Assembly: GCA_000306725.1 (NCBI GenBank)
Contig: CP003083.1
Coordinates: 2,468,042-2,532,041, forward strand
Direction of reading: 5' to 3'
DNA: 64,000 nucleotides
From: Methanolobus psychrophilus R15
Lineage (GTDB): Archaea; Halobacteriota; Methanosarcinia; Methanosarcinales; Methanosarcinaceae
The translations under genes were made by a program, and so were the position numbers. How positions within the stretch are numbered: position 1 is the stretch's first letter; each line of letters opens with the position of its first letter. Shown here in pieces: positions 26,177 through 35,456 of this stretch. The notes beneath the pieces were generated by a model that searched no databases, was not told the DNA's origin, and saw nothing but the letters and a program-made list of their open reading frames with translations.

Positions 26177-27271
26177 TTATCTTAGCATATGGACTATCTC
26201 GCTTGATACTCTTTCAAGGCTCACTGTACTATCTGACAGCCCGCGCTGGACAACCACTTTTGGCATACCATAGACCACACAGGACTTCTCATCCTCTGTT
26301 ATCACCTTGCCGCCGGCTTTCTTTATCTCTTCGGCCCCATCCGCCCCGTCTGCCCCCATTCCGGTGAGCACTACAGCAAGTATGTTTTGCCCGTAGAGCG
26401 GAACCAGGGATTTGAAAAGGATGTTCGCACATGGCCTGACACCCTGCTCACGCGGATTCTGGTTAAGGGAAACAACTTCTGATGTACGCCCGCTTATGCT
26501 CTTCTGTACTATCTCCATGTGGTAGTTTCCCGGAGCAATGTATACAACGCCTGGTTCCAGCACGTCTCCATCCTTAGCCTCACATACAGTAAGTTTTGAC
26601 TGCATGTCCAGCCTTTGTGCCAGGGATGCTGTAAAACCTGCTGGCATGTGCTGTACAACGACAACTGGTACCTTCAGGTCTCCAGGCAGTTTTGGAACTA
26701 CCTGCTCAAGTGCCCGAGGTCCCCCGGTAGAGGAAGCTATCGCAAGTATCTTCTGGTTTGAAAAGTGTTTTTTCCTTGAGTCTTCAGGGGGCTTTGCAGG
26801 TATACTTAGCTCTTTCTTTGCATGGGTTCCTCTGGAATTCACATGTTCTTCCATAAAGCCTAGCTTTTTAAGGTCCACTTTAGATGCAATTTTGACTTTT
26901 AAACGGATGTCATCAGCTATATCCATTATATTCAGGCTGATATTGCCGGAAGGTTTCTGGATAAAGTCTACAGCTCCATATTCAAAAGCGTTCAATGTTC
27001 TTTCGGCAGACTTTGGATCGATGGCCGTGAGCATTACCACTGGAGTCGGACACTCACTCATGATGTATCCGAGTGCATGCAGTCCGTCAAGTGTTGGCAT
27101 CTCAACGTCAAGAGTGACCACATCAGGCCTGAGCTTCTCAACTTTTTCCACAGCGTCGAGGCCGTTCCTTGCTGTTCCTATCACTCTGATCTCCTGATCT
27201 TCTGAAAGGATGTCAGAGATAACTTTACGCATCAGTGCCGAATCATCGACTACAAGGACATTGATCGTCAT
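26177..27271 (-). CDS. cheB: CheB methylesterase/deamidase response regulator
   Basis: 364 residues. N-terminal receiver domain with phospho-site D55 (TLDVEMP) and a C-terminal methylesterase with the catalytic triad around S181 (IASSTGGPRALE), H208 (VVVQHMPAGFT) and the aspartate in TGMGADGADG. It removes methyl groups from receptors opposite to CheR and is activated by CheA. Its ATG shares a base with the cheY stop (TAATG on the minus strand). Confidence 0.96.
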   Translation of the reverse strand: MTINVLVVDDSALMRKVISDILSEDQEIRVIGTARNGLDAVEKVEKLRPDVVTLDVEMPTLDGLHALGYIMSECPTPVVMLTAIDPKSAERTLNAFEYGAVDFIQKPSGNISLNIMDIADDIRLKVKIASKVDLKKLGFMEEHVNSRGTHAKKELSIPAKPPEDSRKKHFSNQKILAIASSTGGPRALEQVVPKLPGDLKVPVVVVQHMPAGFTASLAQRLDMQSKLTVCEAKDGDVLEPGVVYIAPGNYHMEIVQKSISGRTSEVVSLNQNPREQGVRPCANILFKSLVPLYGQNILAVVLTGMGADGADGAEEIKKAGGKVITEDEKSCVVYGMPKVVVQRGLSDSTVSLERVSSEIVHMLR

Positions 27272-27627
27272 TACATTACTTTTCCGATAACTTCCAGGAC
27301 CTTTGCGGCATCAAACGGCTTCACTATGAAATCAAGGGCTCCGCTTTTGAGAGCATCAGTAACTACTGACTGCTGCCCAATGGATGAGCACATGATCACT
27401 CTTGCAGAAGGGTCCATTTGCATTATTTTCTTTAATGCATCGGTCCCTTCCATATTTGGCATAACGATGTCCATGAACACCAGGTCCGGTTTGAACTGGG
27501 GATATTTCTGGACAGCATCAAGTCCGTCAACACATTCAGCCACGACCTCATGACCATTCTTTTTCAGAATATCCTTGATGACCATGCGCATAAATGCGGC
27601 GTCGTCCACAATCATTACTTTTGCCAT
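27271..27627 (-). CDS. cheY: CheY response regulator
   Basis: 118-residue single receiver domain. Phospho-acceptor D53 (LVFMDIVMPNMEG), acidic pair D8-D9, switch residues in IMCSSIG and lysine in FIVKPF are present. It is the first gene of the cluster and is expressed from the upstream AT-rich region. CheY-P is the diffusible output that CheC proteins dephosphorylate; in archaea it reaches the archaellum through CheF, which is not in this window. Confidence 0.96.
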   Translation of the reverse strand: MAKVMIVDDAAFMRMVIKDILKKNGHEVVAECVDGLDAVQKYPQFKPDLVFMDIVMPNMEGTDALKKIMQMDPSARVIMCSSIGQQSVVTDALKSGALDFIVKPFDAAKVLEVIGKVM

Positions 27628-27987
27628 TTTGTCTGTATCTCCCTTTATATTATGTGTGTAACCATTACACAGTTATAATTATTAGATGGCTTTAATTGCC
27701 ATGTTAATATATAGATGGTTATATAATATATTAATTTATTGATTAAAATTTTATTTAAAAGAACCTCTCCTTTTAAGATGATTTTCTGTGGCTGGTTCAG
27801 TGCTTCACTCAAAAAAACATATTTTCAACTGTAAGTGGCAGAGTCCAACTTCGACCAACGGGATTAATTTTTTGTAGGGATTCTATATGTTGTTCATAAC
27901 TCACTTAGTTTACAAGAAGCATGGGGGGGAACAAATAGCCGGATTGAGCATTAACCCGGAACACTTAAATATGCCATTTTCAATCCG
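27628..27987. promoter_or_regulatory. Intergenic region with che operon promoter
   Basis: 360 bases without a gene, very AT-rich at 27700-27760. On the minus strand a TATA-like run (ATCTATATATTA, 27705-27716) stands about 80 bases before cheY. Just downstream of it is an inverted repeat ATGGC (27686-27690)/GCCAT (27698-27702) with a seven-base spacer, placed where an archaeal operator would lie. The cheY ribosome site is AAAGGGAG. The part next to 27988 holds nothing clear. Confidence 0.45.
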
Positions 27988-28926
27988 TTAATTTGCTATT
28001 GATAAAAGAACCAGTAGTATGACAAATCTCACAAGTACGCTTATGCCTGTTGAAAAAGTTACTATGCCTATGCCTGTCTTTGCACCGAATATGGAGATAT
28101 ACCTTGGCAGCAGGGTCCGGACGCTGAATATGGGGAGCATGAACATGCTTCCAAGCATGAGTACGATCATCGCCTGCAAGGGCGATATCCCGTTGTTGCT
28201 TAACATTGGTCCTAGCAGTGATATCCCGAGAATAGGGCTTGCAACGAAGCTTGTGAGAGGTACTATGCTTTCAGGCGGGATGCCGAATATATCTGCCAGA
28301 GGCAGAACACTGAAAACCTCAAATGCACCCCTGTCCCGGAGGTAGAATACCAGTGTTGTCATTGCAAGATATATTACTGCGATCTTTGTGAATAGCTTCT
28401 TATTCTTGGTAAGTGACTTTTTGACAGCGTCTTTGAGGCTTACTTTCTTGTCGGTGATAGTTTCCTCGAACTTACACGGGTTCTTCTTCAGGAGCAGCTT
28501 ACTGAGAACAATGACAGTGCTCACTTTCACGATTGCCGTCAGTATGAAGACCGCCACATAGAAGCCACCCACGACCGGACCGAGTGCAGGCAGTACTATC
28601 GGTATCTGGTAAGTAAAGATCTCCCTGAGGTATGCAGGGGTACTGTTCATTATAGCGCAAAGGGCTGCCTCACGGTTGTTTATACAACCGTTATCCCGGA
28701 AATTGACAACCATGGTGTTAGCTGCAACAGTAGATCCCATAGATACCACAAACGATGAAGCGCATGTGTCCGGCAGGTTAGTGAACCTGAATACAGGACT
28801 TGCAAAACGCGATAATTTCTGCATCAGGCCCAGTTCTATAAGCACAGCGGTCCCAAACAGTCCTATGAATATCACTATCAGGATCGGGATAGCAAAGTCA
28901 AGGGCACTGATAAGGACAGAGAACAT
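27988..28926 (-). CDS. Gate/nucleoside-recognition-domain membrane protein
   Basis: 312 residues with about eight hydrophobic segments. The N-terminal half carries a Gate-type domain (FVVSMGSTVAANTMVVNF, about 60-77), and a related fold is repeated in the C-terminal half (IVPLTSFVASPILGISLL, about 225). Proteins of this type are predicted permeases or regulators in archaea and spore-formers; the substrate is not known. It is a single gene between cheY and the divergent Trm112 gene. Confidence 0.72.
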   Translation of the reverse strand: MFSVLISALDFAIPILIVIFIGLFGTAVLIELGLMQKLSRFASPVFRFTNLPDTCASSFVVSMGSTVAANTMVVNFRDNGCINNREAALCAIMNSTPAYLREIFTYQIPIVLPALGPVVGGFYVAVFILTAIVKVSTVIVLSKLLLKKNPCKFEETITDKKVSLKDAVKKSLTKNKKLFTKIAVIYLAMTTLVFYLRDRGAFEVFSVLPLADIFGIPPESIVPLTSFVASPILGISLLGPMLSNNGISPLQAMIVLMLGSMFMLPIFSVRTLLPRYISIFGAKTGIGIVTFSTGISVLVRFVILLVLLSIAN

Positions 28927-29024
28927 GGATTATGGTAGAAGGCAGGAACTAAATTAAACTATCTCTCAAAAGAAAAGTTCAGGATTGGGATGCACATTTT
29001 TTGTCCTTGATTATTATTGCAAAA

Positions 29025-29033
29025 ACTTATATC
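29025..29033 (+). promoter_or_regulatory. TATA box upstream of the Trm112-like gene
   Basis: ACTTATATC about 31-39 bases before the ATG at 29064, which places transcription start close to the gene, as is normal for archaeal promoters. Confidence 0.45.
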
Positions 29034-29063
29034 ATTGTAATATATTGGTAGGTACTGATCGAG

Positions 29064-29246
29064 ATGAAAAAGGACCTCATGGAAATTCTTGCCTGCCCGA
29101 TATGTAAGGGCGACCTGATCCTCAATATTGAAAAAGAGGATAGTAATGAGATTATTTCCGGGACTCTTTATTGTCCGAAATGCAAAGAATACTATCCCAT
29201 TGAAGAGGGCATACCAAACATGCTTCCTCCTGACCTCAGGGAATAA
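29064..29246 (+). CDS. Trm112 family zinc protein
   Basis: 60-residue protein with the Trm112/YcaR signature: MEILACPICKGDL at the start and LYCPKCKEYYPIEEGIPNML at the end, giving two CxxC zinc ligand pairs. In archaea and eukaryotes Trm112 activates and stabilises several SAM methyltransferases that modify tRNA, rRNA and translation factor. It is 17 bases before the next gene, with pyrG following. Confidence 0.9.
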   Translation: MKKDLMEILACPICKGDLILNIEKEDSNEIISGTLYCPKCKEYYPIEEGIPNMLPPDLRE

Positions 29247-29263
29247 CCGGCGAGGATATACAA

Positions 29264-29935
29264 TTGCAACAGGTGCACATCAACAGGCTTGGAGTCAACT
29301 CTATTGAATTCGATACAGGTACGGTTGAGTTGCCTTTGTCGCCGGGTGAGGAAAGAAGTTTTGAGCTGGTGATGATAAATTATGGCGCTCCCACACATGT
29401 GAATCTATCCGTAAGCGATTCTCTGCGTGAGAACATTACTATGCTTGAGGATAATCCTTATGTCCGTCATGAAGAGTACGTCCCGATAATAGCCCGGATA
29501 CCCTATGGGGGAAGGCTCTATACAAGAGGACAGGTATTTGTGACAGTCGGTTATGGCTCCAGAAAAGCCGGTTTTGAATTCAATGTAGGGCAGCCAGGGC
29601 CGGATGATGCAAATTTCACAGTTGATGTGGACACTTCATTATCAACTCCCCGTAAGAGTTCTTCGCATGGACGCAAGGATCATGGGGAAAACTGGAGTTC
29701 TCAGCTTCCGGAGATATCGCTGCAGATGGTAAGGTCGGTCTTTGAGATGGCTTCTTCCAGATCGGTTTACATGGTAGCAGCTTTTGTGTTCCTGATGTCT
29801 GTGATGATCATGGCAATGATATTGCTATCCGTGGACTTTGGACCCTTCTTTGGATTCTATCCTTCTGTCTTCTATTCAATTCTTCTTACCTTTCTGATGG
29901 CTTTCTTAATGATCAGACTTCCTATATTCAAATAA
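29264..29935 (+). CDS. Uncharacterised membrane-anchored protein
   Basis: 223 residues, no family named with certainty. Residues 1-120 form a beta-rich soluble domain ([30 protein letters not shown]), like an immunoglobulin-type fold of secreted proteins but without a signal peptide. A Ser/Lys/His-rich linker follows (about 130-150), then two C-terminal transmembrane helices (about 167-190 and 196-220). It begins at a TTG eight bases after a GAGG ribosome site; GTG at 29273 is an alternative. It is co-directional with Trm112 and pyrG. Confidence 0.72.
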   Translation: MQQVHINRLGVNSIEFDTGTVELPLSPGEERSFELVMINYGAPTHVNLSVSDSLRENITMLEDNPYVRHEEYVPIIARIPYGGRLYTRGQVFVTVGYGSRKAGFEFNVGQPGPDDANFTVDVDTSLSTPRKSSSHGRKDHGENWSSQLPEISLQMVRSVFEMASSRSVYMVAAFVFLMSVMIMAMILLSVDFGPFFGFYPSVFYSILLTFLMAFLMIRLPIFK

Positions 29936-29954
29936 AAACAAGGCGATGCATCAT

Positions 29955-31553
29955 ATGAAGTATATTATAGTAACCGGCGGAGTAATGAGCGGGCTTGGCA
30001 AGGGAATAACCACCGCTTCTATCGGGCGCAACCTGAAGAACAAGGGCTATAAGGTAACGGCCATCAAGATAGACCCGTACATCAATATCGATGCAGGCAC
30101 AATGAGCCCTTTCCAGCACGGAGAGGTCTTTGTACTGAAGGATGGTGGCGAAGTAGACCTTGACCTTGGGAATTACGAACGTTTTCTTGACACCGAACTT
30201 ACAAGGGAGCACAACCTCACAACCGGAAAAGTTTACCAGGCAGTGATCTTAAAGGAGCGTCGTGGGGAGTACCTGGGCAAGACCGTGCAGATAATCCCTC
30301 ACATTACAAATGAGATCAAGGATCGCATAAGGAAAGTCGCTGCAAAGAGCGGTGCCGATGTATGTCTTGTGGAAGTTGGAGGTACTGTCGGTGATATTGA
30401 GAGCATGCCTTTCCTGGAGGCTGTCAGGCAGATGCACAGGGAAGAACCCAAGGGCGACCTGGCATTTGTGCATGTTACCTTGGTACCCATGGACCCTCAG
30501 GGAGACCAGAAGACCAAACCCACCCAGCACTCAGTGAAGGAATTGCGGGAACTTGGGTTAACTCCGCATGTCATTGTTACAAGATGCAAGGAACCGCTGC
30601 TTGATAGCACTATATCGAAGATTTCTCTCTTCTGTGATGTCCCGGAAGAGGCTGTTATAAGTGCCCATGATGCGAAAGATATTTATGAAGTCCCACTGAT
30701 GATGGAAAAGGAAGGACTGACCGATTACCTGATGAAGCTGATGAACCTCCAGTCGGACAGTGTGGACATGGCCTGGGCTCAAATGGTCGACAGGATGCAC
30801 AATCTCAAAGGCAAGGTCAACATAGGCATCGTGGGGAAATACACTCATCTTGAAGATTCCTATCTCAGCATAAGCGCTTCCATCAAGCATGCAGCTATTG
30901 ACTGTGGAGTTAATTATTGCACAACGTGGATCAATGCGGAGTCCTTCGAAAAGGACCATTCTTTGGTGGCAACCCTGTCAAAGTATGATGGAATACTTGT
31001 TCCCGGAGGTTTCGGGGAAAGGGGTGTTGAAGGCAAGATCATGGCCATAAGATACGCCCGCGAGAACGACATCCCATACCTGGGGCTCTGCCTGGGTATG
31101 CAGCTTTCTGTTATTGAGTTTGCAAGGCATGTCTGCGGGCTGGAGAATGCGAACAGCACTGAATTCGATGAGAACACACCATATCCGGTAATCGATATTC
31201 TTCCAGAGCAAGAGAACGTGGTTGACATGGGTGCCACAATGAGACTTGGTGACTATGAAGCAAACCTGAAGTCCGGCTCCCTTGCAGAATGCGTTTATGG
31301 CTGCCCTAAAATAATCGAGCGCCACAGGCACAGGTATGAGGTCAATCCCAACTTTGTTGACCGTATAGAGGAAAAGGGCATGGTGTTCTCAGGCAAGAAC
31401 AGGAACCGGATGGAGATAGCAGAGATTCCAGGAAAGAAATTCTTTTTCGGTTCTCAGTTCCATCCAGAGTTCAAATCCAGGCCTGGGAGGCCATCTCCGC
31501 CTTTCAGGGCATTCGTAGAGGCCATGATGTCCTCAGAACAAAGTAATTCTTAA
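29955..31553 (+). CDS. pyrG: CTP synthase
   Basis: 532-residue enzyme that makes CTP from UTP using glutamine. N-terminal synthetase domain begins [18 protein letters not shown] (P-loop) and includes [20 protein letters not shown]; the C-terminal class I glutaminase domain has GLCLGMQLS with the nucleophile cysteine, and FGSQFHPEF with the histidine near the end. The ATG at 29955 is used; the one at 29946 lies too close to AAGGCGAT. Full family length. Confidence 0.97.
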   Translation: MKYIIVTGGVMSGLGKGITTASIGRNLKNKGYKVTAIKIDPYINIDAGTMSPFQHGEVFVLKDGGEVDLDLGNYERFLDTELTREHNLTTGKVYQAVILKERRGEYLGKTVQIIPHITNEIKDRIRKVAAKSGADVCLVEVGGTVGDIESMPFLEAVRQMHREEPKGDLAFVHVTLVPMDPQGDQKTKPTQHSVKELRELGLTPHVIVTRCKEPLLDSTISKISLFCDVPEEAVISAHDAKDIYEVPLMMEKEGLTDYLMKLMNLQSDSVDMAWAQMVDRMHNLKGKVNIGIVGKYTHLEDSYLSISASIKHAAIDCGVNYCTTWINAESFEKDHSLVATLSKYDGILVPGGFGERGVEGKIMAIRYARENDIPYLGLCLGMQLSVIEFARHVCGLENANSTEFDENTPYPVIDILPEQENVVDMGATMRLGDYEANLKSGSLAECVYGCPKIIERHRHRYEVNPNFVDRIEEKGMVFSGKNRNRMEIAEIPGKKFFFGSQFHPEFKSRPGRPSPPFRAFVEAMMSSEQSNS

Positions 31554-31564
31554 AAATATAAACA

Positions 31565-31595
31565 TGAGGGAATTACACCCTCAGCTCATTTTTAT
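31565..31595 (+). terminator. Terminator after pyrG
   Basis: Stem TGAGGG (31565-31570)/CCCTCA (31578-31583) with a seven-base loop, followed by a T-run (about 31589-31593). The second arm coincides with the stop codon of the convergent truD gene. Confidence 0.6.
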
Positions 31596-32897
31596 CGGCT
31601 CTACTTTCATGTATTCACGAAGGACTGTCGTGGCATAACTCCCCTTTGGAAGCATGAACCTCAGGACAGCCTTAGATTTTCCGGGGTTGAACTCATCCTC
31701 TGATACCTCAAAGGAAGGCTTGCTGTGGAGCAATATCTCCCTGCGCAGCCCGGCTGAAGATAATTCTGGCAGTCCGGGAACCCTGAATTTCTCTGCAGGG
31801 ATGCCTGCCTCTTCAAAGATATCCCTTTCTATCTTCCCGGGAGCACCGGATGCAAGGGGTGTGTCGTATCCTATGAGGGGTGCGGTCACAAAAGCCCTGT
31901 TCCTTTTTACCAGGTTATTCATGCCCTCCAGATTCTCCTCAGTGACCTGCTGCGTCTTTGTGACATCAGGCAGCCCCTCTTTGTTCTTGAAACAGACGAT
32001 GTCTCCGGGCACTGCAGCATCAAGGGGCATTCCCTCTTCTATACGCTTGCAGATCATCCGGTTGAACATATATGACTGGTAAGCATGCACGAACATCTTG
32101 CTGATGTTCTGGGCAAGTACGCGGAAGGACCCTGCATAGTCTCCGGGATTCTCCACAAGGTAGTGCATCATAGCTCTCTCGTACCTGAGACGCAAGGGAT
32201 ATATCTTCAGTCCCTGTGCAAAATCCCGGGTATTCCATACCAGATCACGCACTTCCCTCACATCGTCCGGTTCATCTGGGAACGATCTGGCAATGTATGT
32301 CATCGCTGCCTTTTCAAGGTCCCCCAGCAGTATCTCTCTGCCAACGAGATGTGTAACAGGCCGGATGGCCCCAAAGCGCTGTATCCCAAAGAAGTTAGGC
32401 ACTCCTCCAAAAGTGTTGAGCTCTGCAGTAATCCCCTCAAGGATGCCTCTGAGTTCCTGTGGACCATGCCCGATATCCCTTATGGTTATCACGAACTCGT
32501 TTCCGAAAAGGTCCCCAAGCTCAACAGACCGCTCAGACCTGCCAATGACCTTCAGCTCTACGTCCTTAAGATAGAAACTCTTGATATCTTCTTCTTTTCC
32601 ATCATAGATACTGATCTTTTGTGTGGTCTTTGCCCTCTTGTCCTTTGTGCCTGCAAAACCAATACGCTTCTGGCTGATACCCAGCTTCCTGGATATGTCC
32701 CGGGCCAGGTGATGCATATCCCAGTTGCTCTTGGTAAGCTCCAGGATAAGCTGTTTCCCGGAATCTCCTTCCTCGCGGTTGCTGATCTCTTTTACAATAA
32801 AGTCTTCTATTTCCTGCCTTAGTTTCCCGCCAATTCCTGGCAGGGAAGTGCAGTATATTTCAATGCCTATCTGTTTTTCCACAGGTGGTATGTTCAT
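31581..32897 (-). CDS. truD: tRNA pseudouridine(13) synthase TruD
   Basis: 438-residue TruD/Pus7-family enzyme that isomerises U13 of tRNA. The catalytic aspartate is D86 in the motif GFAGTKDKRAKTTQ. Also visible are NFFGIQRFGAIRPVTHLVGR (about 190) and the insertion domain in the C-terminal half, which makes archaeal TruD longer than bacterial forms. Three bases separate it from the lipoprotein gene upstream. Confidence 0.95.
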   Translation of the reverse strand: MNIPPVEKQIGIEIYCTSLPGIGGKLRQEIEDFIVKEISNREEGDSGKQLILELTKSNWDMHHLARDISRKLGISQKRIGFAGTKDKRAKTTQKISIYDGKEEDIKSFYLKDVELKVIGRSERSVELGDLFGNEFVITIRDIGHGPQELRGILEGITAELNTFGGVPNFFGIQRFGAIRPVTHLVGREILLGDLEKAAMTYIARSFPDEPDDVREVRDLVWNTRDFAQGLKIYPLRLRYERAMMHYLVENPGDYAGSFRVLAQNISKMFVHAYQSYMFNRMICKRIEEGMPLDAAVPGDIVCFKNKEGLPDVTKTQQVTEENLEGMNNLVKRNRAFVTAPLIGYDTPLASGAPGKIERDIFEEAGIPAEKFRVPGLPELSSAGLRREILLHSKPSFEVSEDEFNPGKSKAVLRFMLPKGSYATTVLREYMKVEPIKMS

Positions 32898-32900
32898 GAT

Positions 32901-34088
32901 TCACTCCTGATCCTTGGGTGCGATGTCTACAACGATGACTTGTGATGTGTTCTGGAAGGTCCATCCGCTTTTAACAGGCGCCGCACCCGCGGGAAGCCCT
33001 CCCGCATAAACGCTTGATGTCGGGTCCATTAGAAGCCAGGACCCATATTCATCTGTAGTATAATACACAGGCAGATCGCCATAATACTGGCGTATAGCTT
33101 CAACTATTAATGCAGTATTGTCTGCATCTCCAATATAAACAGATGCAAACGCATGTGTGTCTGTAAGATATATCCTGGAAGTGCCTCCAATGGCTTCAAC
33201 CAGGGATGCCAGTAGTATGGCGTAATCTTCGCAGTCTCCTGCACCTATTTCCAGTGTGTCGGCAGGTGGAGACCAGAGGTCTTTGCCGCGGGGATCGCTG
33301 ATGTAATCTATCCTGCTCTTCGTATCATCGAAAAGAGAGCACAACTGGTAGATATTATACTGCCCCGGATATTTCTTTGCGGATACGGCTGCCATTTTAC
33401 GTACTCCTGTATCATAAGGGTCTATCTTACTATTCATTAAGGAAAAGACACTCCGGGGATTTGAAATGTATGCCGGACTCTCCTCTTGTGGCTCTTTTTC
33501 CACATCAATTGTGAATTCTTCGAAGTACTGCCTTTCATAATCGTACCACTGGTCGGACTGTGTCCTTACAAGGAGAGACATGCCAAGCTTGAGCTTAAGA
33601 TTCTCTGCTCCTTCCGGCACCTGCACTGATACATACCCTATTCTCTTTTCCTCGCCCGGGATTATGGTAATGCCGGTATCATGTCCGTACCAGCTGCCCG
33701 TATCCACGTCAAGTAAGCCGAACTCATAAGCGAAGACCGTGTAGTCTCCCAGGTTCTCAACATAGATGCCGGTCACTCCATCGCTGCCCTCATAGAATGC
33801 TGTATAGTAATAACTGCTGGCAAGCTGGTACCCCGGAGAGCTCCTTGTTTCATCAGCAAATGGTCTGTTCTCGTACCTGAAAGGGGCCTGCGCCGGTACG
33901 ACAGGCACTGTCAGCCTTAGAGGATCGATATCATATGCCTTCTCATTCTGCAGGTAGACAGTTGAGGACGGGGCAATGTATTCGCCCAGCTTTTGCACGG
34001 GTTCGGAAACACATCCAAGAGAAATGATCGAGCATGTGGTGAGTATAAAGATTATCAATCCGGAATACCTTTTTTCAAACGATCTCAT
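32901..34088 (-). CDS. Transglutaminase-like lipoprotein
   Basis: 395 residues. A hydrophobic leader ends in a lipobox-like SLGC (C26), so the protein is probably lipid-anchored outside the membrane. The C-terminal half has a transglutaminase/cysteine-protease-like core: LEIGAGDCEDYAILLASLVEAIG with the catalytic Cys, DTHAFASVYIGD with the His, and a later LLMDPTSS with the Asp. The N-terminal half is beta-rich, with a region like FxxD-type immunoglobulin domains. Upstream of truD in the same direction; no functional link is evident. Confidence 0.8.
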   Translation of the reverse strand: MRSFEKRYSGLIIFILTTCSIISLGCVSEPVQKLGEYIAPSSTVYLQNEKAYDIDPLRLTVPVVPAQAPFRYENRPFADETRSSPGYQLASSYYYTAFYEGSDGVTGIYVENLGDYTVFAYEFGLLDVDTGSWYGHDTGITIIPGEEKRIGYVSVQVPEGAENLKLKLGMSLLVRTQSDQWYDYERQYFEEFTIDVEKEPQEESPAYISNPRSVFSLMNSKIDPYDTGVRKMAAVSAKKYPGQYNIYQLCSLFDDTKSRIDYISDPRGKDLWSPPADTLEIGAGDCEDYAILLASLVEAIGGTSRIYLTDTHAFASVYIGDADNTALIVEAIRQYYGDLPVYYTTDEYGSWLLMDPTSSVYAGGLPAGAAPVKSGWTFQNTSQVIVVDIAPKDQE

Positions 34089-34124
34089 TCCATCCCTCTT
34101 ACAGTGGAGTTCCAGATATTATGC

Positions 34125-34472
34125 TCACAGCAGTTTCAGGTTGCCAGTGATCTTGTTCAGTTCTTCCTCTTTAGCAGGTCCGATGCCAAGGACTGTGATG
34201 GTGCCTGGCTTGATCTCCGTGAGTCCGGCATCCTGGATAAGGGCGGTGGGTATGTTCTGCCTTCTTGCCAGCTCCTTAAGCTCAAAGAGACCCTGGGTGT
34301 TGGGCACACGTAAAACTACTTTTTTCTGCCCTCCCTCCTTCCACTTCTCCAGTGTGGACCTGTCAGCCCACTCTGCAGACGATACTGCTGCATGAGCCAC
34401 CTGGACAGCAAGCTTTCCGGGGGACAATTTGAGGTCATCCCGAACTATAATGCACTGTTTATATTCTGTCAT
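34125..34472 (-). CDS. pth2: Peptidyl-tRNA hydrolase Pth2
   Basis: 115-residue archaeal/eukaryotic-type peptidyl-tRNA hydrolase, which releases peptides from tRNA after premature drop-off. Motifs seen: QCIIVRDDLKLSPGKLAVQVAHAA near the start, KKVVLRVPN, and IQDAGLTEIKPGTITVLGIGP near the end. The ATG at 34472 has AGGTTGAT four bases upstream; a TTG at 34481 would be too close. Confidence 0.95.
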   Translation of the reverse strand: MTEYKQCIIVRDDLKLSPGKLAVQVAHAAVSSAEWADRSTLEKWKEGGQKKVVLRVPNTQGLFELKELARRQNIPTALIQDAGLTEIKPGTITVLGIGPAKEEELNKITGNLKLL

Positions 34473-34537
34473 CTGTATCAACCTTTTTTACAATCAGCCC
34501 TTATAAGGTATTTGCTTCTTTCTACCTGATTTGCATT

Positions 34538-35446
34538 TTACAGGCGTTTCATGACCGCTTCTACAATATGGTCAGCCACATTGATACCCCATGCTTTGTA
34601 TATGCCTGCTCCTGAAGGGGTGCCATTTATTTCCAGCAGCATGCAGCCTGCGGGACCTTCTATGATATCGACTCCTGCATAGATCGCACCGACAGCATGT
34701 GCAGCTTTTTCGCAAATGTTTTGCTGCTCCGGTGTAAGCATGCACCTCTGGGCATTGCCTCCCTGGCTGAGGTTGTTCAGCCACCAGCCCTGCGGAGCCT
34801 TCCGGTAGATGGCACCGATGACATTTCCGTCAACAACGAAAGCTCTCGTATCCCTGCCGGAATTCTCCACGAATTCCTGGATGTAAAGCATTCCCTTCTC
34901 CTGGAGGAGCGATGATACGAGCTCCACAGGGCAGGCAGGGTCCATTGTGCCGTCAGGTTTGATGAGTTCCATGTTCTTTATGCGGTGTATTCCGATGCCC
35001 TTGTACCCGAAAACTGGCTTCAGTACTGCATCTTTGAAGGATCCCAGTATTTTCATTGCCGCGTCTGTATCCTGAACGACCTTTGTCCGGGGGGCAGACA
35101 ATCCTGCTTTTGAAAAAAGATAGGATGAGTGATACTTGTTTGCAGCATTCTGTATCGCAGAGGTGGGGTTGGCAATCAGCAGGCCTTCCTTCTCAAGTTG
35201 CCTCAATAAATCAAAACGGAAAGTAATTGCGTCATTCTTTCCTCCTCCCATGTCACGCACGATGATAGCATCAAGTCCGCTAAGGTCTGTACCATTTACC
35301 TTGTAGTCCATTCCTGCACCGATACTGACCTCTGCATTCCGCAGGTTAAATATATGGGGGTCTATCCCCCTCTTTCTTACGCTATCAATAATGGCTTTCG
35401 CGGTCCAGTCATCAGCGTCAGTTATTGCAATTCCTAGCTTTTTCAT
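34538..35446 (-). CDS. RimK-type ATP-grasp glutamate ligase
   Basis: 302-residue ATP-grasp protein. The ATP-binding core shows VLKPVFGYKGIGIHRI (about 140), YIQEFVENSGRDTRAFVVDG (about 195) and the metal-binding LLEINGTPSGAGIYKAWG near the end. RimK relatives in methanogens add glutamate to tetrahydrosarcinapterin (MptN) or coenzyme F420 (CofF). The sequence is most like those cofactor ligases, but the two cannot be separated safely by eye. Ten bases follow the DUF434-type gene. Confidence 0.82.
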   Translation of the reverse strand: MKKLGIAITDADDWTAKAIIDSVRKRGIDPHIFNLRNAEVSIGAGMDYKVNGTDLSGLDAIIVRDMGGGKNDAITFRFDLLRQLEKEGLLIANPTSAIQNAANKYHSSYLFSKAGLSAPRTKVVQDTDAAMKILGSFKDAVLKPVFGYKGIGIHRIKNMELIKPDGTMDPACPVELVSSLLQEKGMLYIQEFVENSGRDTRAFVVDGNVIGAIYRKAPQGWWLNNLSQGGNAQRCMLTPEQQNICEKAAHAVGAIYAGVDIIEGPAGCMLLEINGTPSGAGIYKAWGINVADHIVEAVMKRL

Positions 35447-35456
35447 TTTACGCGCA

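Noticed and set aside
16793-27627. Calling the cluster an archaellum operon
   Set aside because: No arl/fla gene, cheF or archaellin is present in the window; only the chemosensory parts are supported.
34538-35446. Naming the ATP-grasp gene mptN or cofF
   Set aside because: Both cofactor ligases share the visible motifs and the genomic context does not decide between them.
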